A stretch of DNA of 64,000 nt from Amaranthus tricolor (lineage: Eukaryota > Streptophyta > Magnoliopsida > Caryophyllales > Amaranthaceae), in contig NC_080050.1 of NCBI RefSeq assembly GCF_026212465.1, positions 31,109,070-31,173,069 of the forward strand. Reading direction: 5' to 3'. Of the stretch, positions 34,490-46,441 are shown piece by piece. Positions within the stretch are counted from its first letter, which is position 1. The number at the start of each line of letters is the position of its first letter. The notes below the pieces were generated by a model. The model saw only the letters and a list, made by a program, of their open reading frames with translations, made no database searches and was not told the origin of the DNA. A program made the translations under genes and the position numbers.

Positions 34490-37400
34490 ATGTCATGGCT
34501 TGCTCGCTCCATCGCCAATTCTCTCCGCATCGACGAACATGGCGACCACCTAGAATCATCTTCCATGGCGTTGGGAAATCAGGTCAATGATAGGGGAAAT
34601 AGTGAAAATGGTGAAATTGAAGAAATTGATGGAGATCTACGAGGTGTTAAGGATGATCTTAATGAATTTAAGGATTCATTAACTCGTCAACTTTGGGGCG
34701 TCGCTAATTTTCTCGCTCCTCCTCCTCCCACAGCTTCTTTTTCTTCGGATTTACAAGATCAACGAGTTATTACTGAGTTGAATCAGTTGGAATTGAACGA
34801 TCCTTCGATTTCTGGGGATGAAGATGATGATTTGTCGGTTTATGCTCGAGTTTCGATGGCGGATGGTGATCGTTCTGAAATTGGGGTTGGGAATTTGAAG
34901 GATTATGATTCTTCTAATTTGCGTCACTTGGGATTGAATAGTGTGGAAGAGGACGATGATGGCGATGGCGATGATGATGACATGATAAGTGAAGCAGCGG
35001 GATTGACGGATGAGGTGTTGACTTTTGCTGGGAATATAGCACATCATCCAGAAACTTGGTTGGATTTTCCTGTTGAAGATGAGGACGATATGGAAGGTAT
35101 ATTAATTCCAACTTCTCTATTTTTTGGTGGTGTTTTTGTGATTTGAAATTGGTTTGTATTCTGATTATCTGGATGTAGAATTTAGCTCTACAAACGCTGT
35201 ACTTTTATTTTTTTGAAGTAAAATGGTTGTGCAAATTTATGAACATAGAAGTACAATTTTATGTTTTACTTTGTATTTTTTGTTAGACGTTGTGATATTA
35301 GCTATTTAGCTTCAGCAGTACAAACATATTTTGAGCTAAGGATTGGCATGATTATCTTGCTCGTGTTTAGTGAAGCTTACAGTCCATCATCCCAATGCCT
35401 GGCTTCCACCTAGGCTATGTTGAAGGTTCAATGTGCTCAACCTTACCCTTGTTACCGGTAGTCAACTTCACATATATACATATATATAAAAGAAGTGCAC
35501 ATGATTTAATAAGTGTGAACAAAAGCACTTTAAATCTTTGGCCTCATTGAAGAAAGGGGCATTGTTTACTGAAGCTTCCCATCTGAAAATGGGGAAGTGG
35601 AAATGCAACTTAGAAGCTTGAACAGCTGAAGTTAATCATATTATTGGGTTCGATTGCAGATCCCAAATGCTTTGGAGGAGTGGCTTTTGTACTCCTATAA
35701 AGAAGTCGAAGTCAATTATTTTACATGGTAGTACAAATGGGTGGTTGATTGCATTATTGTAGTGAATTTAGTTTAAGTAATCTGTAATTTTGATCATCTC
35801 AATTGTGGGAACTAAAAAATAAAGGATGTTCATTTGTTCAGTTTACAATTTGCTGATATAAACAGATGTTTTGTGACAGATTTTCCCATGTCTGAGTCTC
35901 AGAAAAGGCACACTCAAGCTGTTGAACATCTCATACCGAGGCTAGCAGCACTTAGAATTGAACTTTGTCCTACTCATATGAGCGTCGGATTTTTCTGGAA
36001 AGTTTACTTTGTTCTTCTGCATTCAAGACTCAATAAACAAGATGCTGAGCTTTTGTCAACACCTGAGGTTAGTCTTCTTTCGTTTGTGTCATTGTCATGC
36101 TTTTCTTTTTCTCGTACTTTGCTATTACGAATGATCAGACACTAATAGCTTTTATAAATTCGTTGCAAATGATACCGAAAATAGGGAGGATCATATTAAG
36201 TCCATGCTGCATCTGTCGTGAGTGCTGAGTATGAGTTTTCTGAAAGTAATTTTGGTCAAAGAGAGATTTTTCATGTAAGCTGAGCGCCATGTTGATGAGT
36301 AAGGGGGATGTTGCTGACATGTTTAATAAATTTCACTTTACATTGACATGATATTTTATTTTGCTTTTGTTTGCAATGATGGACCTTAACCATCAATCCA
36401 TAAAATTTTAAAAAAGATTAGATCACAGTTTAAGAGGGTCTCTGGGTTGTTCAAAACGTATCTAAAAAGCATGGGCTTTGTTCAGTTTTGCATTAAAGTT
36501 GTTACCGCTCTTAAGGTTTATTATTATAATCTCAGGGGAAAACCCTATTGTCAGAGGGGTAGAATTTGATGAATATATGCTGTTAAGTATGATTTTAATT
36601 TGCAAGTGATCTACAAATGATGCTTTGACGGCTCTATGACTTTGAGGTTTCCGTCCTTACAAAAGGTGGGTAGTGGCTTGGTTCTTTGATGGGCACAATT
36701 GGCTATTAGAGTGTAAATTGAACGAAGTTTCTTGAACCCATTTTTTGCCTCTTTGTTGGAACTAATGCTTGATAAAGAGGCGGAAGAGAAAGTTGTTCTC
36801 CCTTGTAACACCCCATAGTACCTTAAGTAATCCAACAACGTATCAAACCTTTGCCCCCTTCATTTTAACTCATGTTTATAGTTTAAACTTCAAACCTTTG
36901 CCTCCCTCAACTGTCCATCCAAGTTTCGCCACTGTTTACGTGGCTTGCTACCATGTTGACTTAACCATTGACATGACAAGAAAATAGCACTGTGAGCATC
37001 TAGAATATTTTGTCTACTGACACCACACAACCTATGTTTTATTATGGCTTGCACAAAATTGCTACTCTATTTGTTTTCGTATCACGTTCCCATTTGTTTT
37101 TCTACACATGCCAATCCAATGCTTCAATCGTTAATATCTCTAATTGTGTATATTTATAAAAATGATAAGTTATTAATATTAGTAAACGAATCAAATAAAA
37201 TTTCATTTGACTATGTTTTGATTATAGATTAAAAATATAGATTAAAATGGTTTAGTATCAAAACAGAGGGAGTATTATTCGCATATGATTGCTCTTTGAA
37301 CTTTTGTTTTTTGTTGGATTAGCTGATTATGTGACCCCGACTTAAGCAGTGAAGTGGGCATTGACATCTCTAGCTGGCTAGCATACTTCATTTGTTGTAC

Positions 37401-39454
37401 TCACCCCTTGTATCTAGTTCTAATTTACAAACTCACATTTCATCCTTTTCAAATCATTCTATCTAGTCTTTATTTTGATATTCCAGTGATTTGATATTGA
37501 TAGAGAATTTTATTTGTTCTGGAATCTTACCGGTAAATGACTCTCCAAGAGTGTCCATGCTCTTTTCAGAAAACTCTTTCAATACCCTGTTCTGAACTGT
37601 ATTAGCTGAGGGCTCTCCAATATGAGCTGAGGCTCTCAATATGATTTTATTTTCATGTTGGTCCCTGAAATTTGCGACATTGATGTCTCTCCAGGCAAAC
37701 TGTTAAGCATTGAGTTTTTTTGCTACTCTTGGGAAAAACATCTTCGCTTGAGTCTTTTCATGGAGAGACAAGGGACAAAAGATGCTGTAGCTCGTTCCCT
37801 GTTGTCGGTCCTCTTACATGGTTTTATATGGTAGATATATTATTTGTATGGTGTCAGCCTTTTCACATCATTTGGGATCTTCTCAGCTTCTCGGATGGTC
37901 CTTGACCTTGGCTAAGTCCTTTTCTTTTGTATGTAGCTTCAGCCTTCATGTTTTACTATTGTTGTGTCTACTGCCAAGGTTTTGTAAAGTAACCAATTTA
38001 TTTACAATGGTGCCAAATGATTCAATTTTACTAGAGATTTTCTTTTTTTCTTGGATGGCCTCCTCTAGCCCTCTGTAATTTAGTCTGTTATTTTTGTTTT
38101 GTAATTTTTACTAGCTACTATCAATGTTGTCAACCTTCCATCTAGTCAGCAAAATGTGACCAATGCTTGATTTTAGCAGATAACATGAAGCCATGAAGTT
38201 TTAGGAATCCAGTTGTAAAGTAAGTTTAGTGGACATATGAGTTACACCATGTCTTTAGGCTTTGTCTTATTCTTATTGGTAGATAGTTTATAGATCAGGC
38301 GATACTCGTCTACTGGTACTTTGTAATATGGTAGTTGGGAATTGGGAGTATCACATTACATTTCTGTGCTTCAGATATTCAATTTATTCGTTGAATTGTG
38401 TTAGCTGATTATTTTGATACGTCATGGAGCATTTGAAATTGATTGCTCTAGTTCTTTGGGTCAAGTTAAAATGTTATATGGTTTTTTAAACCCTCTGCAT
38501 GTCTTGCTTTAGTGAAGTTGGAGATAATGTTTGCAATCTAGGGTCAAGCGAAAATAACCTCTTCAATATTATAAGGGTAACGTTTGGTATATCCAATCCC
38601 TATACCCTACCTAGGTGGGAGCCACTTGGCATTGGGTAACGGTTTGTTAGTCATAAATTTGAAATTCAATTTGCTCAATTCCTTTTATAGAGGTGAGAGG
38701 TTTCTACTCCTAAATGTCAAAGATATGTTTGTTTTGTTACATTTGTCATCTAATATTCCATGCTCATGCCACATATGACATGATGTGAGATGAGATGCTT
38801 TATATAAATTTGTATTCGTAAGCGTCTGAATTTTACTTGTTGTGTACACCTGATTCCCAACCCCACCTCGCCGTGAGTTACTTGTTATTGGTAATTGGGG
38901 TAATGGCATGTTGTAAGGTTGGTTTTATTTAATGAGCAGGTTGTAATTTTACTTTCCAGGTTGTAGAAGCCAGACTCAAGTGGATGCAGGAGCAACAAAA
39001 ACGGGCCAAGAAAGAATCAGATTGGTTTCATGGCGGCCACTATGCTCGAGCAAGTGATGAAGATTGTACACCTAGATCTTTCCAAAATGAGTATTCAGAG
39101 ACCTTTTCATCCTGGACATTTGCTTCTGAGCCTGCCACTTCTTCTACAACATTTGATTCCGATGCGGAGAAACAAGCTGTTTGCACCGAGTCGCAATCCA
39201 TGGATAGACATACCACTGATGAGAAACCATTGGCAGAAACAGACAGTAAGAATGTACATCCTGCCTCACTATTTAAGAGACCCGTTTTGAGTTTTGTTGT
39301 TGACGACGATGAAGATAGTGATGACTGGCCTGAAGATGATTGCCTACAGAGCGGAAGGTTTTTTCCAGTGGGAATTGCAGACGAGGTATCCTTTAGCGAT
39401 CTTGAAGATGATGATTGCTGTATATCTACCATATCAAAGTCTCAGCAGGTGTAA
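34490..39454 (+). CDS. BSD-domain protein
   Basis: Three exons, 34490-35096, 35880-36067 and 38960-39454, give 429 residues in consistent phase. The start MSWLARSIANSLRIDE is typical of plant BSD proteins. A WGVANFLAPPPP segment and acidic stretches follow. The BSD domain spans about residues 175-265, with HHPETWLDFP, ALRIELCPTHMS and the hallmark FFWKVYFVLLHSRL. Exon 3 is a helical then acidic tail with DDDEDSDDWPEDD and no known domain. BSD domains occur in TFIIH subunits and synapse-associated proteins; the role in plants is not established. The 2.9-kb second intron contains two Au-like SINE relics, and the first intron contains one. Confidence 0.88.
35385..35560 (-). repeat. Au-like SINE relic
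   Basis: The relic contains TTCCACCTAGGCTATG, TCAACCTTACCCTTGTTACC and AAAGAAGTGCACATGATT. The last block is also present in the copy at 10097. It is in the first intron of the BSD gene. Confidence 0.55.
38572..38650 (+). repeat. Au-like SINE 3' end
   Basis: It carries TACCCTACCTAGGTGGGAGC, CACTTGGCATTGGGTAACG in sense order, that is, only the 3' part of the element. It is intronic in the BSD gene. Confidence 0.5.
38835..38905 (+). repeat. Au-like SINE 3' end
   Basis: GTACACCTGATTCCCAACCC then ATTGGTAATTGGGGTAATGG matches the tail part of the family. It is a second relic in the same BSD intron. Confidence 0.5.
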
Positions 39455-40691
39455 TTCTTGTGTTCATTCATTCTTTGGTTATTTTGAGGAGATTTACATA
39501 TCTTATATGCAACATATCTAGCTGCCTGCTAGATTTAATTGATTGCTTGAAATATCTATACACGGGATTTTATGGCCGAGGTTGAAGCCCAATGGTGATT
39601 TTACGGCCTTCCCTTGCTTGAAAATTTGCCAAAATGTAGATGAAGATCTCTTTCACTGTTAACCAGATGGGCAAATGTGGCCTTTGTTACCTGGTGTTCT
39701 TGAGTGTGCAGATTTGTATGAGTCTTTTGTATAAGATTTGTTGAAGCATTTTCTCGCTGTTGGCTGTCGCAATATGTACATTACGTTCAAAAGTTAGCCA
39801 TGAAGCTGTCTGTAATTGTGTATTATGCTTCCATATTTTTGGATATATATATGTATTTCGGAAAATAGAAATGAACTTGTAAATTTTTTATTGCAGCACT
39901 TTTCTGGGTTTTTTTTTTGCAGAACCTTTACCTTTCTTGCGTTTTAGCTCTTGCAGCTCTCAGTTACAACTTGAGAAATTTTCCTTTAGATTATTGTAAG
40001 ATTTGTCATTTGTTAGTCGATCTATATCTAAATCTAGAAAGGGTATAAGTAATCGTCGGAAAACCAAGGTCAACACAAGGCTGAGTTTTTCCGTATTGGA
40101 AATTGCTGGCCTTGACTGTTTTTACCTTAAGTAAAATTGTTGTCTTTTTCGGCGTTTTTTTAATTGTCCCTTTAAATTTAGCCTTCTTATAATGATTTTT
40201 TTCATGATGTTTAACTTGAGAAATATTTTTTTTTTGAAGCTTTTGCGAATTTTTTATTAAAAGAAGCATTTTTATTTTAATTTTCACTTTTAAGTGGAGT
40301 TAGTCAATATAAAAAAATAGGGCTTATATTTTGTATAGAAACATAATATTATGGATATATTTGGCAAAAATTAGTTATTGATTGTTTATTAATAAAATAG
40401 TAAGTTGATAAGCAAAAGTAAATAAAAAGGCTAATTGGATATGCTTGTATTGAGGGTAAATATTTAAGAGGTGAATATACAAATAAAGATAAGTAAAAGT
40501 GAATTTGAAATAAGATAAAGGATAAAAAAAATAGTAGTATAATAATATGAAAAAGAGGAAGAAAAGGGAAAATGAACATTATCTAGGAGAAAAAAAAGGG
40601 AAATATTTTCTCTTCATCTCACTAACATAAATATTTAACTCCAAAAGTAAGGAACTAATGCTTATATTTTTTTCTTCTTCTTCTTCGTTAT

Positions 40692-41222
40692 TAGGGGTGC
40701 ATACAGTCCGATTTGGTCTGGTCTGACGCTAAAATCAGACTAAATCAAACTCTTCAGTCTGGAAAATTTTCAGACCGGACCAGACCGTTTAAATCACCAG
40801 ACCGGACTTGACCAAATCGTTCTACAATGGTCTGGTCTGGTCTACGTTTTTTATCTTTTTATATTTTTTCCAAATGAATATCTGTGTTTATACAAATATT
40901 TCGCACCTACAATCACCAAATATAATTTGTAGTTAGCTAATTGCATTAATATTATTCAAGTATATATTACTATATAAAAGTAACTGCATCTCGAAATATC
41001 TAGGTAACAACATATGTTTTTAAAAAATTTGAATTTTGGTCATAGAATGGTTTGTGGTTTGGTATGATCTGAAAAATAAAAAACTAGGACCAGACCTTAA
41101 ACCTTAATTTTTTTTGAATAAAAATCAGACCAAACCGTGCAGACCGTAGACCATACCAAATATTAAAATTACGATTTAGTCCTATTTGGTTTACGGTTTA
41201 GACCAAACTCTGTTCAACCCTA
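40692..41222. mobile_element. hAT-like non-autonomous element
   Basis: The ends TAGGGGTGCATACAG and, on the reverse strand, TAGGGTTGAACAGAG are imperfect inverted repeats. The body is dense in GGTCTGGTCTG and CAGACCGGACCAGACC words in both orientations, as in hAT subterminal regions. The adjacent 8-mers do not match, so the insertion is old or its borders are slightly misplaced. Confidence 0.6.
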
Positions 41223-41646
41223 TTTACTTAACTATTTCTTAACTCTAACAACAACAGTATTCTCTTAGTTTTCTACTCGAATAAGCTTATTTTTTTATTT
41301 GACTTTTATTTTCTTATAAATATTTACTTTCAATATAAGCATAAATTCATAATAGTTTTTTTTTTATCATACCTGTCAATTTTCAGCTGACTCAAAAGAT
41401 CATTTGATAGATACTTTTTTAGCAATTTAACCAATAAAAATCAACTAAAAATCAAATCAAAGAATAAAAAACAAAAAATACAAAAAGTCATTAATAAAAC
41501 ACAAAAACAGAATTTTAGTGGATGTCAATTCAAATACATTCAACCAAGAAACTAGCCAAAAAATTATAATAGTGTGTTTTACTTTTCTCTATTCCTCTAC
41601 AAAATCAATTATGCGCTTTCTTCAATATTATTTATTGATTTTGGGT

Positions 41647-41656
41647 AAACCCTAAA
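41647..41656 (+). promoter_or_regulatory. telo-box (AAACCCTAAA)
   Basis: This lies about 40 bp before the probable leader-intron donor of the TraB-related gene, hence near its transcription start. It is a common element of plant growth-related promoters. Confidence 0.45.
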
Positions 41657-42257
41657 TCACCAATCTGTTATCTCTCGATACTGCCCAGTTTCTTTGAGGT
41701 AAATCTTTTTTCTTTTTTTTTTCTAGATTTCGTCTATTTTGTATTTTGCATGCGATCTTCTTATGCTTTTATTTTTCTATATTATTCCTCAAACATAATC
41801 ATTCTTGCACTTTTTGTAATTTTTATGTTTTTCCTTTGTTGATGATGACCAATTAATTTGTTTTTACAAATTAGAATGAATTTTTTTTGTCCTTGTATTT
41901 TAATTATTGAAATTCCAATTTTCCGGCATGAATTCCGATAAATCGGTATCATAACCATGAATTTTGTTCTTGCGGGTGATATATCCATTTATTTTGAATT
42001 GCAGGTTTCTGTTCATATTACGTTTATTCTGGGAGGCGAGAGATATCGAGAGAAGCAGCTACTGTGATCAAATTAATAGCCTTTTTGCAGTTCAACTGCG
42101 TCTTGGTATATATAATAATCTCTACTCAATTGGATGATTTTGTCTACTTTATTAGTAGTTTTGGCTCGTAATTGTGGATTGATATAGTGTCTTTTGACAA
42201 TCTTGGTTAGCTTTTTGAGTAGGTTTAGTGGAACCCGAGGGGGTATTCTTTGGTTTG

Positions 42258-42302
42258 ATGAAAGTATTTACATGGGTTCAGGGTTTCTCAATTATGTGCT
42301 GA
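42258..42302 (+). other. out-of-frame upstream ORF overlapping the TraB-like start
   Basis: An ATG 14 bases before the main start opens a 14-codon frame (MKVFTWVQ...) that ends in TGA 30 bases past the main ATG. If both are in the transcript, it would compete with the main start. Confidence 0.4.
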
Positions 42303-44173
42303 ATTTGTGGCCTTTTGTGGGCCTACGAGTTGATGACTTGACATCATCAGATAGACTAGTTAGAAGACTTTCTCTACCTGATCACACCAAGCAATTTGTT
42401 TATGCTGTTAGGGAGCCTGAAAGTGAGGCGGTTGTATATATTCTTTCTGTGCAAAACTTGTCTGAGAGATCTGCTAGGGATGTTGAAATTTTGATAAAGG
42501 AAGTACAACCGAATGCAGTTGTTGCCTTAGTTAGTCCTAATACATTGTCCCAACTTCATGAACATGAACGAATTGAAGGCGTCGATGAGGAGGTTCCTAC
42601 TTCAGCATTAAGAGTTTTGACGAGGAGTTTTGTGGATAAAACAAATAAAGAGAAGTATGAAAATATTGCTGGAAACTTGGTATTAAAGGAGGTTTTTGGT
42701 ATTGGCTTCTATGAGAACTTCTTTGCTGCCAAAAGGTTGGCAAATGAAGTTGGGTCTTCATTTTGTGTCATTGAATCTCCAATTGTGAAGTCAACTAGCG
42801 CTGAAACTGAGCCATCTTGCGAGACTGGTACGGCTAGTTGTAAGCTTCAAAATTTGGCGTTGCAGCCATCTAATTTGGTTCCACAAAATTGGGGTCCCAT
42901 AGTTAGTAATCCCCATAGTTTTCTAGTTACCAGCGATATCCAGTCACAGATGGTCAAGTTATTATCCCCAATTCTATCACAATCATTATTGCTCTTGAGT
43001 TCTTTCTCTTCTGTGGATAAAGAGTCATGTATAACGGAGCCCAGCTGCAGTTATTGCCCCCCATCATTTGCGCAATCAATTTATCCTTTACTCATGGATC
43101 TTCATGACATTTTTGCTGACATCCCATCTATGGATCGTGCTCTAGCTTATGCACAAAAAATGTTTTTTGATGTTGATACAGGAGATAATGTAGATGCTGA
43201 ATTGTTGTCTGAGCTGTATACCTTTCGGATTGCCGTTGAAGGGCTGAGGATTGCTCTTAATAATGCTGGTAGACTCCCGATTCGCAAATTAGGGAATACT
43301 TTAGCGGACAAAATGGGTTTTGAAGAGCTGTCTATCGAAGAGAAATCCCATTGTCTTCTTGCAGAAGCCCTTAGACGTCAGGCAAAAAAGTGTAAGACAG
43401 TTGTGGCAGTAGTGGATGCTAGTTGTTTAGCTGGTGTACGGAAGTTCTGGAACACTCCTTTACCTGGAGAAGTCAAGGATGTGGTTGAAGAACTTATTGA
43501 ATTCCTGGAGATTGATGGAGAGAGCACCGATGATAAAAGGAAGCGGATATTGTCTGGTAAACCTGTAGTGGCTGTTGCTTCTGGCGCTACTATCGTTCTG
43601 GGGGCATCTTCCCTTAGTAAAGCTGTTCCAGTGACATCTGTGGTAAAGGTGGTTATGTCAAATGTTCCAGCATCTTTGAAGCTTTTTCTTACGCATACGC
43701 ACAAAGCAACTGCATTTGCACTGAGCAAGTTTCTTGGTCCGTCAAAAATTGTGGCTCCGAGCTTTGCAAGTTCTGGAGCTAAAGCATCCACCGCATTCAA
43801 AGCAGCTGCTTCCGCAGAGAAAATTCGTGCTGTTACTCATAGTGTTTTAGCTTCTGCTCAAAAGACCAGCTTTTCAGCCACGAGAGCTGCGTTTTATGAG
43901 ATAATGAGGAAACGGCGGATTCAGCCGATTGGGAGCATGCCATGGGCTACCTTTGGCTTCAGCATTGTGAGTTGTGCTGGGTTGCTTGTGTATGGGGATG
44001 GAATTGAATGTGCTGCTGAATCTCTTCCTGCAGCCCATTCAATTGCTAGCTTGGGTCGAGGTATCCAAAATATGCAGCAGGCATCCCAATCCATGGGACA
44101 CTCACGTGGACAGAAGATTGAAAAAGCTATAGAGTCACTGATGCACCACTTTAATAAAGTGAAGATCCACTAG
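42272..44173 (+). CDS. TraB-related protein (inferred)
   Basis: A single-exon coding region of 633 residues. The segment EAVVYILSVQNLSERSARDV, followed by VQPNAVVALVS, has the shape of the TraB/PrgY N-terminal strand-helix-strand (VYLLGTAHVS...V.P..V..EL). The later KKCKTVVAVVDASCLAGVRK resembles the TraB C-terminal VVAVVG..H..G motif. Hydrophobic stretches near the C-terminus (SGATIVLGASSLSK, WATFGFSIVSCAGLLVYGDG) suggest membrane association. The start at 42272 (MGSGFLNYVLNLWPF) is preferred: the frame remains open to 42194, but a probable leader-intron acceptor lies between them. The family assignment rests on motif shape only. TraB proteins of plants act at organelle contacts, but no role is claimed here. 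Confidence 0.75.
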   Translation: MGSGFLNYVLNLWPFVGLRVDDLTSSDRLVRRLSLPDHTKQFVYAVREPESEAVVYILSVQNLSERSARDVEILIKEVQPNAVVALVSPNTLSQLHEHERIEGVDEEVPTSALRVLTRSFVDKTNKEKYENIAGNLVLKEVFGIGFYENFFAAKRLANEVGSSFCVIESPIVKSTSAETEPSCETGTASCKLQNLALQPSNLVPQNWGPIVSNPHSFLVTSDIQSQMVKLLSPILSQSLLLLSSFSSVDKESCITEPSCSYCPPSFAQSIYPLLMDLHDIFADIPSMDRALAYAQKMFFDVDTGDNVDAELLSELYTFRIAVEGLRIALNNAGRLPIRKLGNTLADKMGFEELSIEEKSHCLLAEALRRQAKKCKTVVAVVDASCLAGVRKFWNTPLPGEVKDVVEELIEFLEIDGESTDDKRKRILSGKPVVAVASGATIVLGASSLSKAVPVTSVVKVVMSNVPASLKLFLTHTHKATAFALSKFLGPSKIVAPSFASSGAKASTAFKAAASAEKIRAVTHSVLASAQKTSFSATRAAFYEIMRKRRIQPIGSMPWATFGFSIVSCAGLLVYGDGIECAAESLPAAHSIASLGRGIQNMQQASQSMGHSRGQKIEKAIESLMHHFNKVKIH

Positions 44174-45990
44174 AGTGAGAATTATTGCCTACCTTTTTAT
44201 ATTATTATAGTCGTCAATGATGGTGATTCCTTCATTAAATTATTTTGGGATTCTGGTGTATATAATCAATTCAAGGGAAGGGGTGTAGTGATGACTATGG
44301 GTTTCCCATTTGAGTATTTGTTTTGCTCTCATCTTACTGATAACATACTTCTTTTCTGTGCTTAGTTTTGTTGATTATACAAATATTGTCCTTCTCTTTT
44401 AATTCTACTTATGTCAGCTTGCGATCTTGATATGCAAACCGGTCATTCAAAAGAAAAAGGGGAAACAAACTACCAAAAGACACTTTCTTTTTGTTTGGAA
44501 TCAACCTACAAGTCATATTGAAATACTGTTTAGGGTTCTTGGAAAAAGTTGTCTAGTTTTCCAATGCTCTACAGTATAATGGTTAAATTGCTCAATATGC
44601 CACTACTTAAATTAACTTATGGGGTTTGGAACAATATTTCCAACTATGAGGAGGTAATATTTTGCAAAATTATGCCATGTCCTTGACTATGAAGCATAGG
44701 GACAATGCGTCAGCTAATTTCAGAATCATTTGAATGTTTTTGTATTGTGCAACTTCATCTCCCTCAAGTCCTCACCTGTAGGAAAAATTGGTAATTGTGA
44801 CATTATATTTTTTTTGTACGTCCTGTAGATGGTATGATCGATTATTACAATCTTAGGAAAGCTTTAGGCACCCCACTTTGTAGTTCTGCTTCAATTTCTT
44901 TTCCTGAGTTCTGTTGTTGATAGTTAAGTATCTCTGTTCAAGCATTTCTTTCGTTTTGTCGTTATAGGCTTGTAGCCTTGTAGGGTTATAAAAGAGATTG
45001 TTTTGCTATCCAGCTATTTAATTAAGCCCAGCAATAGCTTAAAAAATAATGGCATATGAACCTGAGTGTGAAAGAATTGATATGACATGAATCAACCAAG
45101 CTGCCAACGCAGAATATGCAAGTAGAAGCTAAGGATCACAAAACTAGAAGAAAAAGAGAGGGGAATTCGTGGAGGTGAACTTTTGTAGAAGATCATTGGT
45201 ACTAAAGTATTAATCACGTGGCTGAATTTATGGGATTGAATTTTGCGATTGTTATTGTTGGGAAATTGGTCAAACTTTGAAGATACCTTGAAGGTGCATA
45301 GCTGATGGACGAATTCATTTTATCCAAGCAAGCCAAGTGACTTGTCAAGACTCGAGTGCATATGCAGTACTTCATAGACGAAGAGGGCTGCCAACCTAAG
45401 CAAGGTGCATCCAGAGTTGTGTATGTGCAACTTTTCAGGTATCACAACCTCACTCGAATTGCATGCTTCAGTGTTATTGTGTTGCCTCTGTAACTATACT
45501 TTGTTTTGAACGATAATGGGATGAAATCGTATGCCTTCGCACATTCTGTTGACCTTTGACTTGAATTTGATAAGCTAAAAAAACTACCTAAACTGATTAG
45601 GTGAGTAGGCTTGTTTGCCTGAGTGTGTTAAGTGATTAATTCCCTGAAGCTCCTTTCAAGTAGCTTACACAAGAAAGCAGGTTAGCAATCTGATAAGGTG
45701 AATTTTCTATTTTCGAGCACTCCAGCAGATAAGCCAAAGTATTTCTTTAGTATATTCTTGACATTTTAGTCCATTCCTGCCTATGCTTATTGTGTATTGT
45801 GTGCTCGAATGTTCTCTTATGCCTAACAGCTACCTGTGTTTTGCATCAATGAATTTGAAAAAAAAGTTGCATCAGTCTCAGAAAGTAGAAGTATGATTCA
45901 ATGGTGTGGCATGTGCCATCCTGTATACATTATACATCTGGTCTAGGTAAAGAAGTTCATAAAGCATAATTTTGGTACAGATTAATAGAT

Positions 45991-46108
45991 TAGAGCTGTT
46001 TATTGGGGCGGGCAGGGCGGGGGGAATCAAAGCTTGATTAGACGTGACCCGTTTAGAAGTGACCCAACCTTGACCCATTGGGTCAACCCTTCCCATCAAA
46101 CACCTCTA
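45991..46108. mobile_element. 118-bp hAT-like MITE
   Basis: The left end TAGAGCTGTTTATTGGG and the reverse complement of the right end TAGAGGTGTTTGATGGG are matching inverted termini. Flanking 8-mers TAATAGAT and GTAAAGAT agree at five positions, suggesting an eroded target duplication. The interior repeats GTGACCC/GGGTCA words. Confidence 0.65.
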
Positions 46109-46203
46109 GTAAAGATGCCAGAAGCACTTTAGACCTGAATTTATTGCTGTAGTAGCAGTTGAGTTAAAGCTTTCTCATTTTAACAACCAGAAAATTTTAT
46201 TAT

Positions 46204-46350
46204 CCTAATACCATTAAGTGACTCCCACCCTAACTTCTATCTAGGAGGGGTTTGGAGGGTTGGATTTACTTAACCTTACAATTATGATATCAAGAAGGTT
46301 ATTCTGATTAACCCTTGATAGCAAACATCATTTGCAACATCACATACACT
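46204..46350 (-). repeat. Au-like SINE relic next to the phytosulfokine gene
   Basis: The plus strand carries ACCATTAAGTGACTCCCACC, CTAGGAGGGGTTTGG, ACTTAACCTTAC, GATTAACCCTTGATAGC and AACATCATTTGCAACATCAC, the antisense order seen at 10097. It ends about 90 bp beyond the phytosulfokine stop codon and may be in that gene's 3' untranslated region. Confidence 0.65.
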
Positions 46351-46441
46351 GCTAAGGGGGAAAGGGAAATTGACTAACTAGTTCTTTATTTAGTAGCATA
46401 TAACAACTGTATGATTTTGAATCGCAGTATATGCAGGGTCA

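Larger units (their letters stand above)
39455..42271. other. spacer with a MITE and the TraB-like leader
   Basis: The left part holds the BSD 3' flank. A TIR element lies at 40692-41222. The right part is the leader of the next gene, with a probable leader intron (41699-42004, GAG|GTAAAT to TTGCAG) and a second one from 42106 to about 42222. Confidence 0.55.
44174..46441. other. spacer between convergent genes
   Basis: It holds the TraB-like 3' flank, a 118-bp hAT-like MITE (45991-46108) and a SINE relic (46204-46350). The stretch 44400-45900 has no recognised repeat; one 43-codon frame near 45362-45492 is not convincing. Confidence 0.5.

Noticed and set aside
42194..42271. 26-codon N-terminal extension of the TraB-related gene
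   Set aside because: A probable leader-intron acceptor lies inside it, and the downstream MGSGF start fits better.
45362..45492. 43-codon plus-strand frame
   Set aside because: It is short, has no homologue that I recognise and no splice or promoter support.
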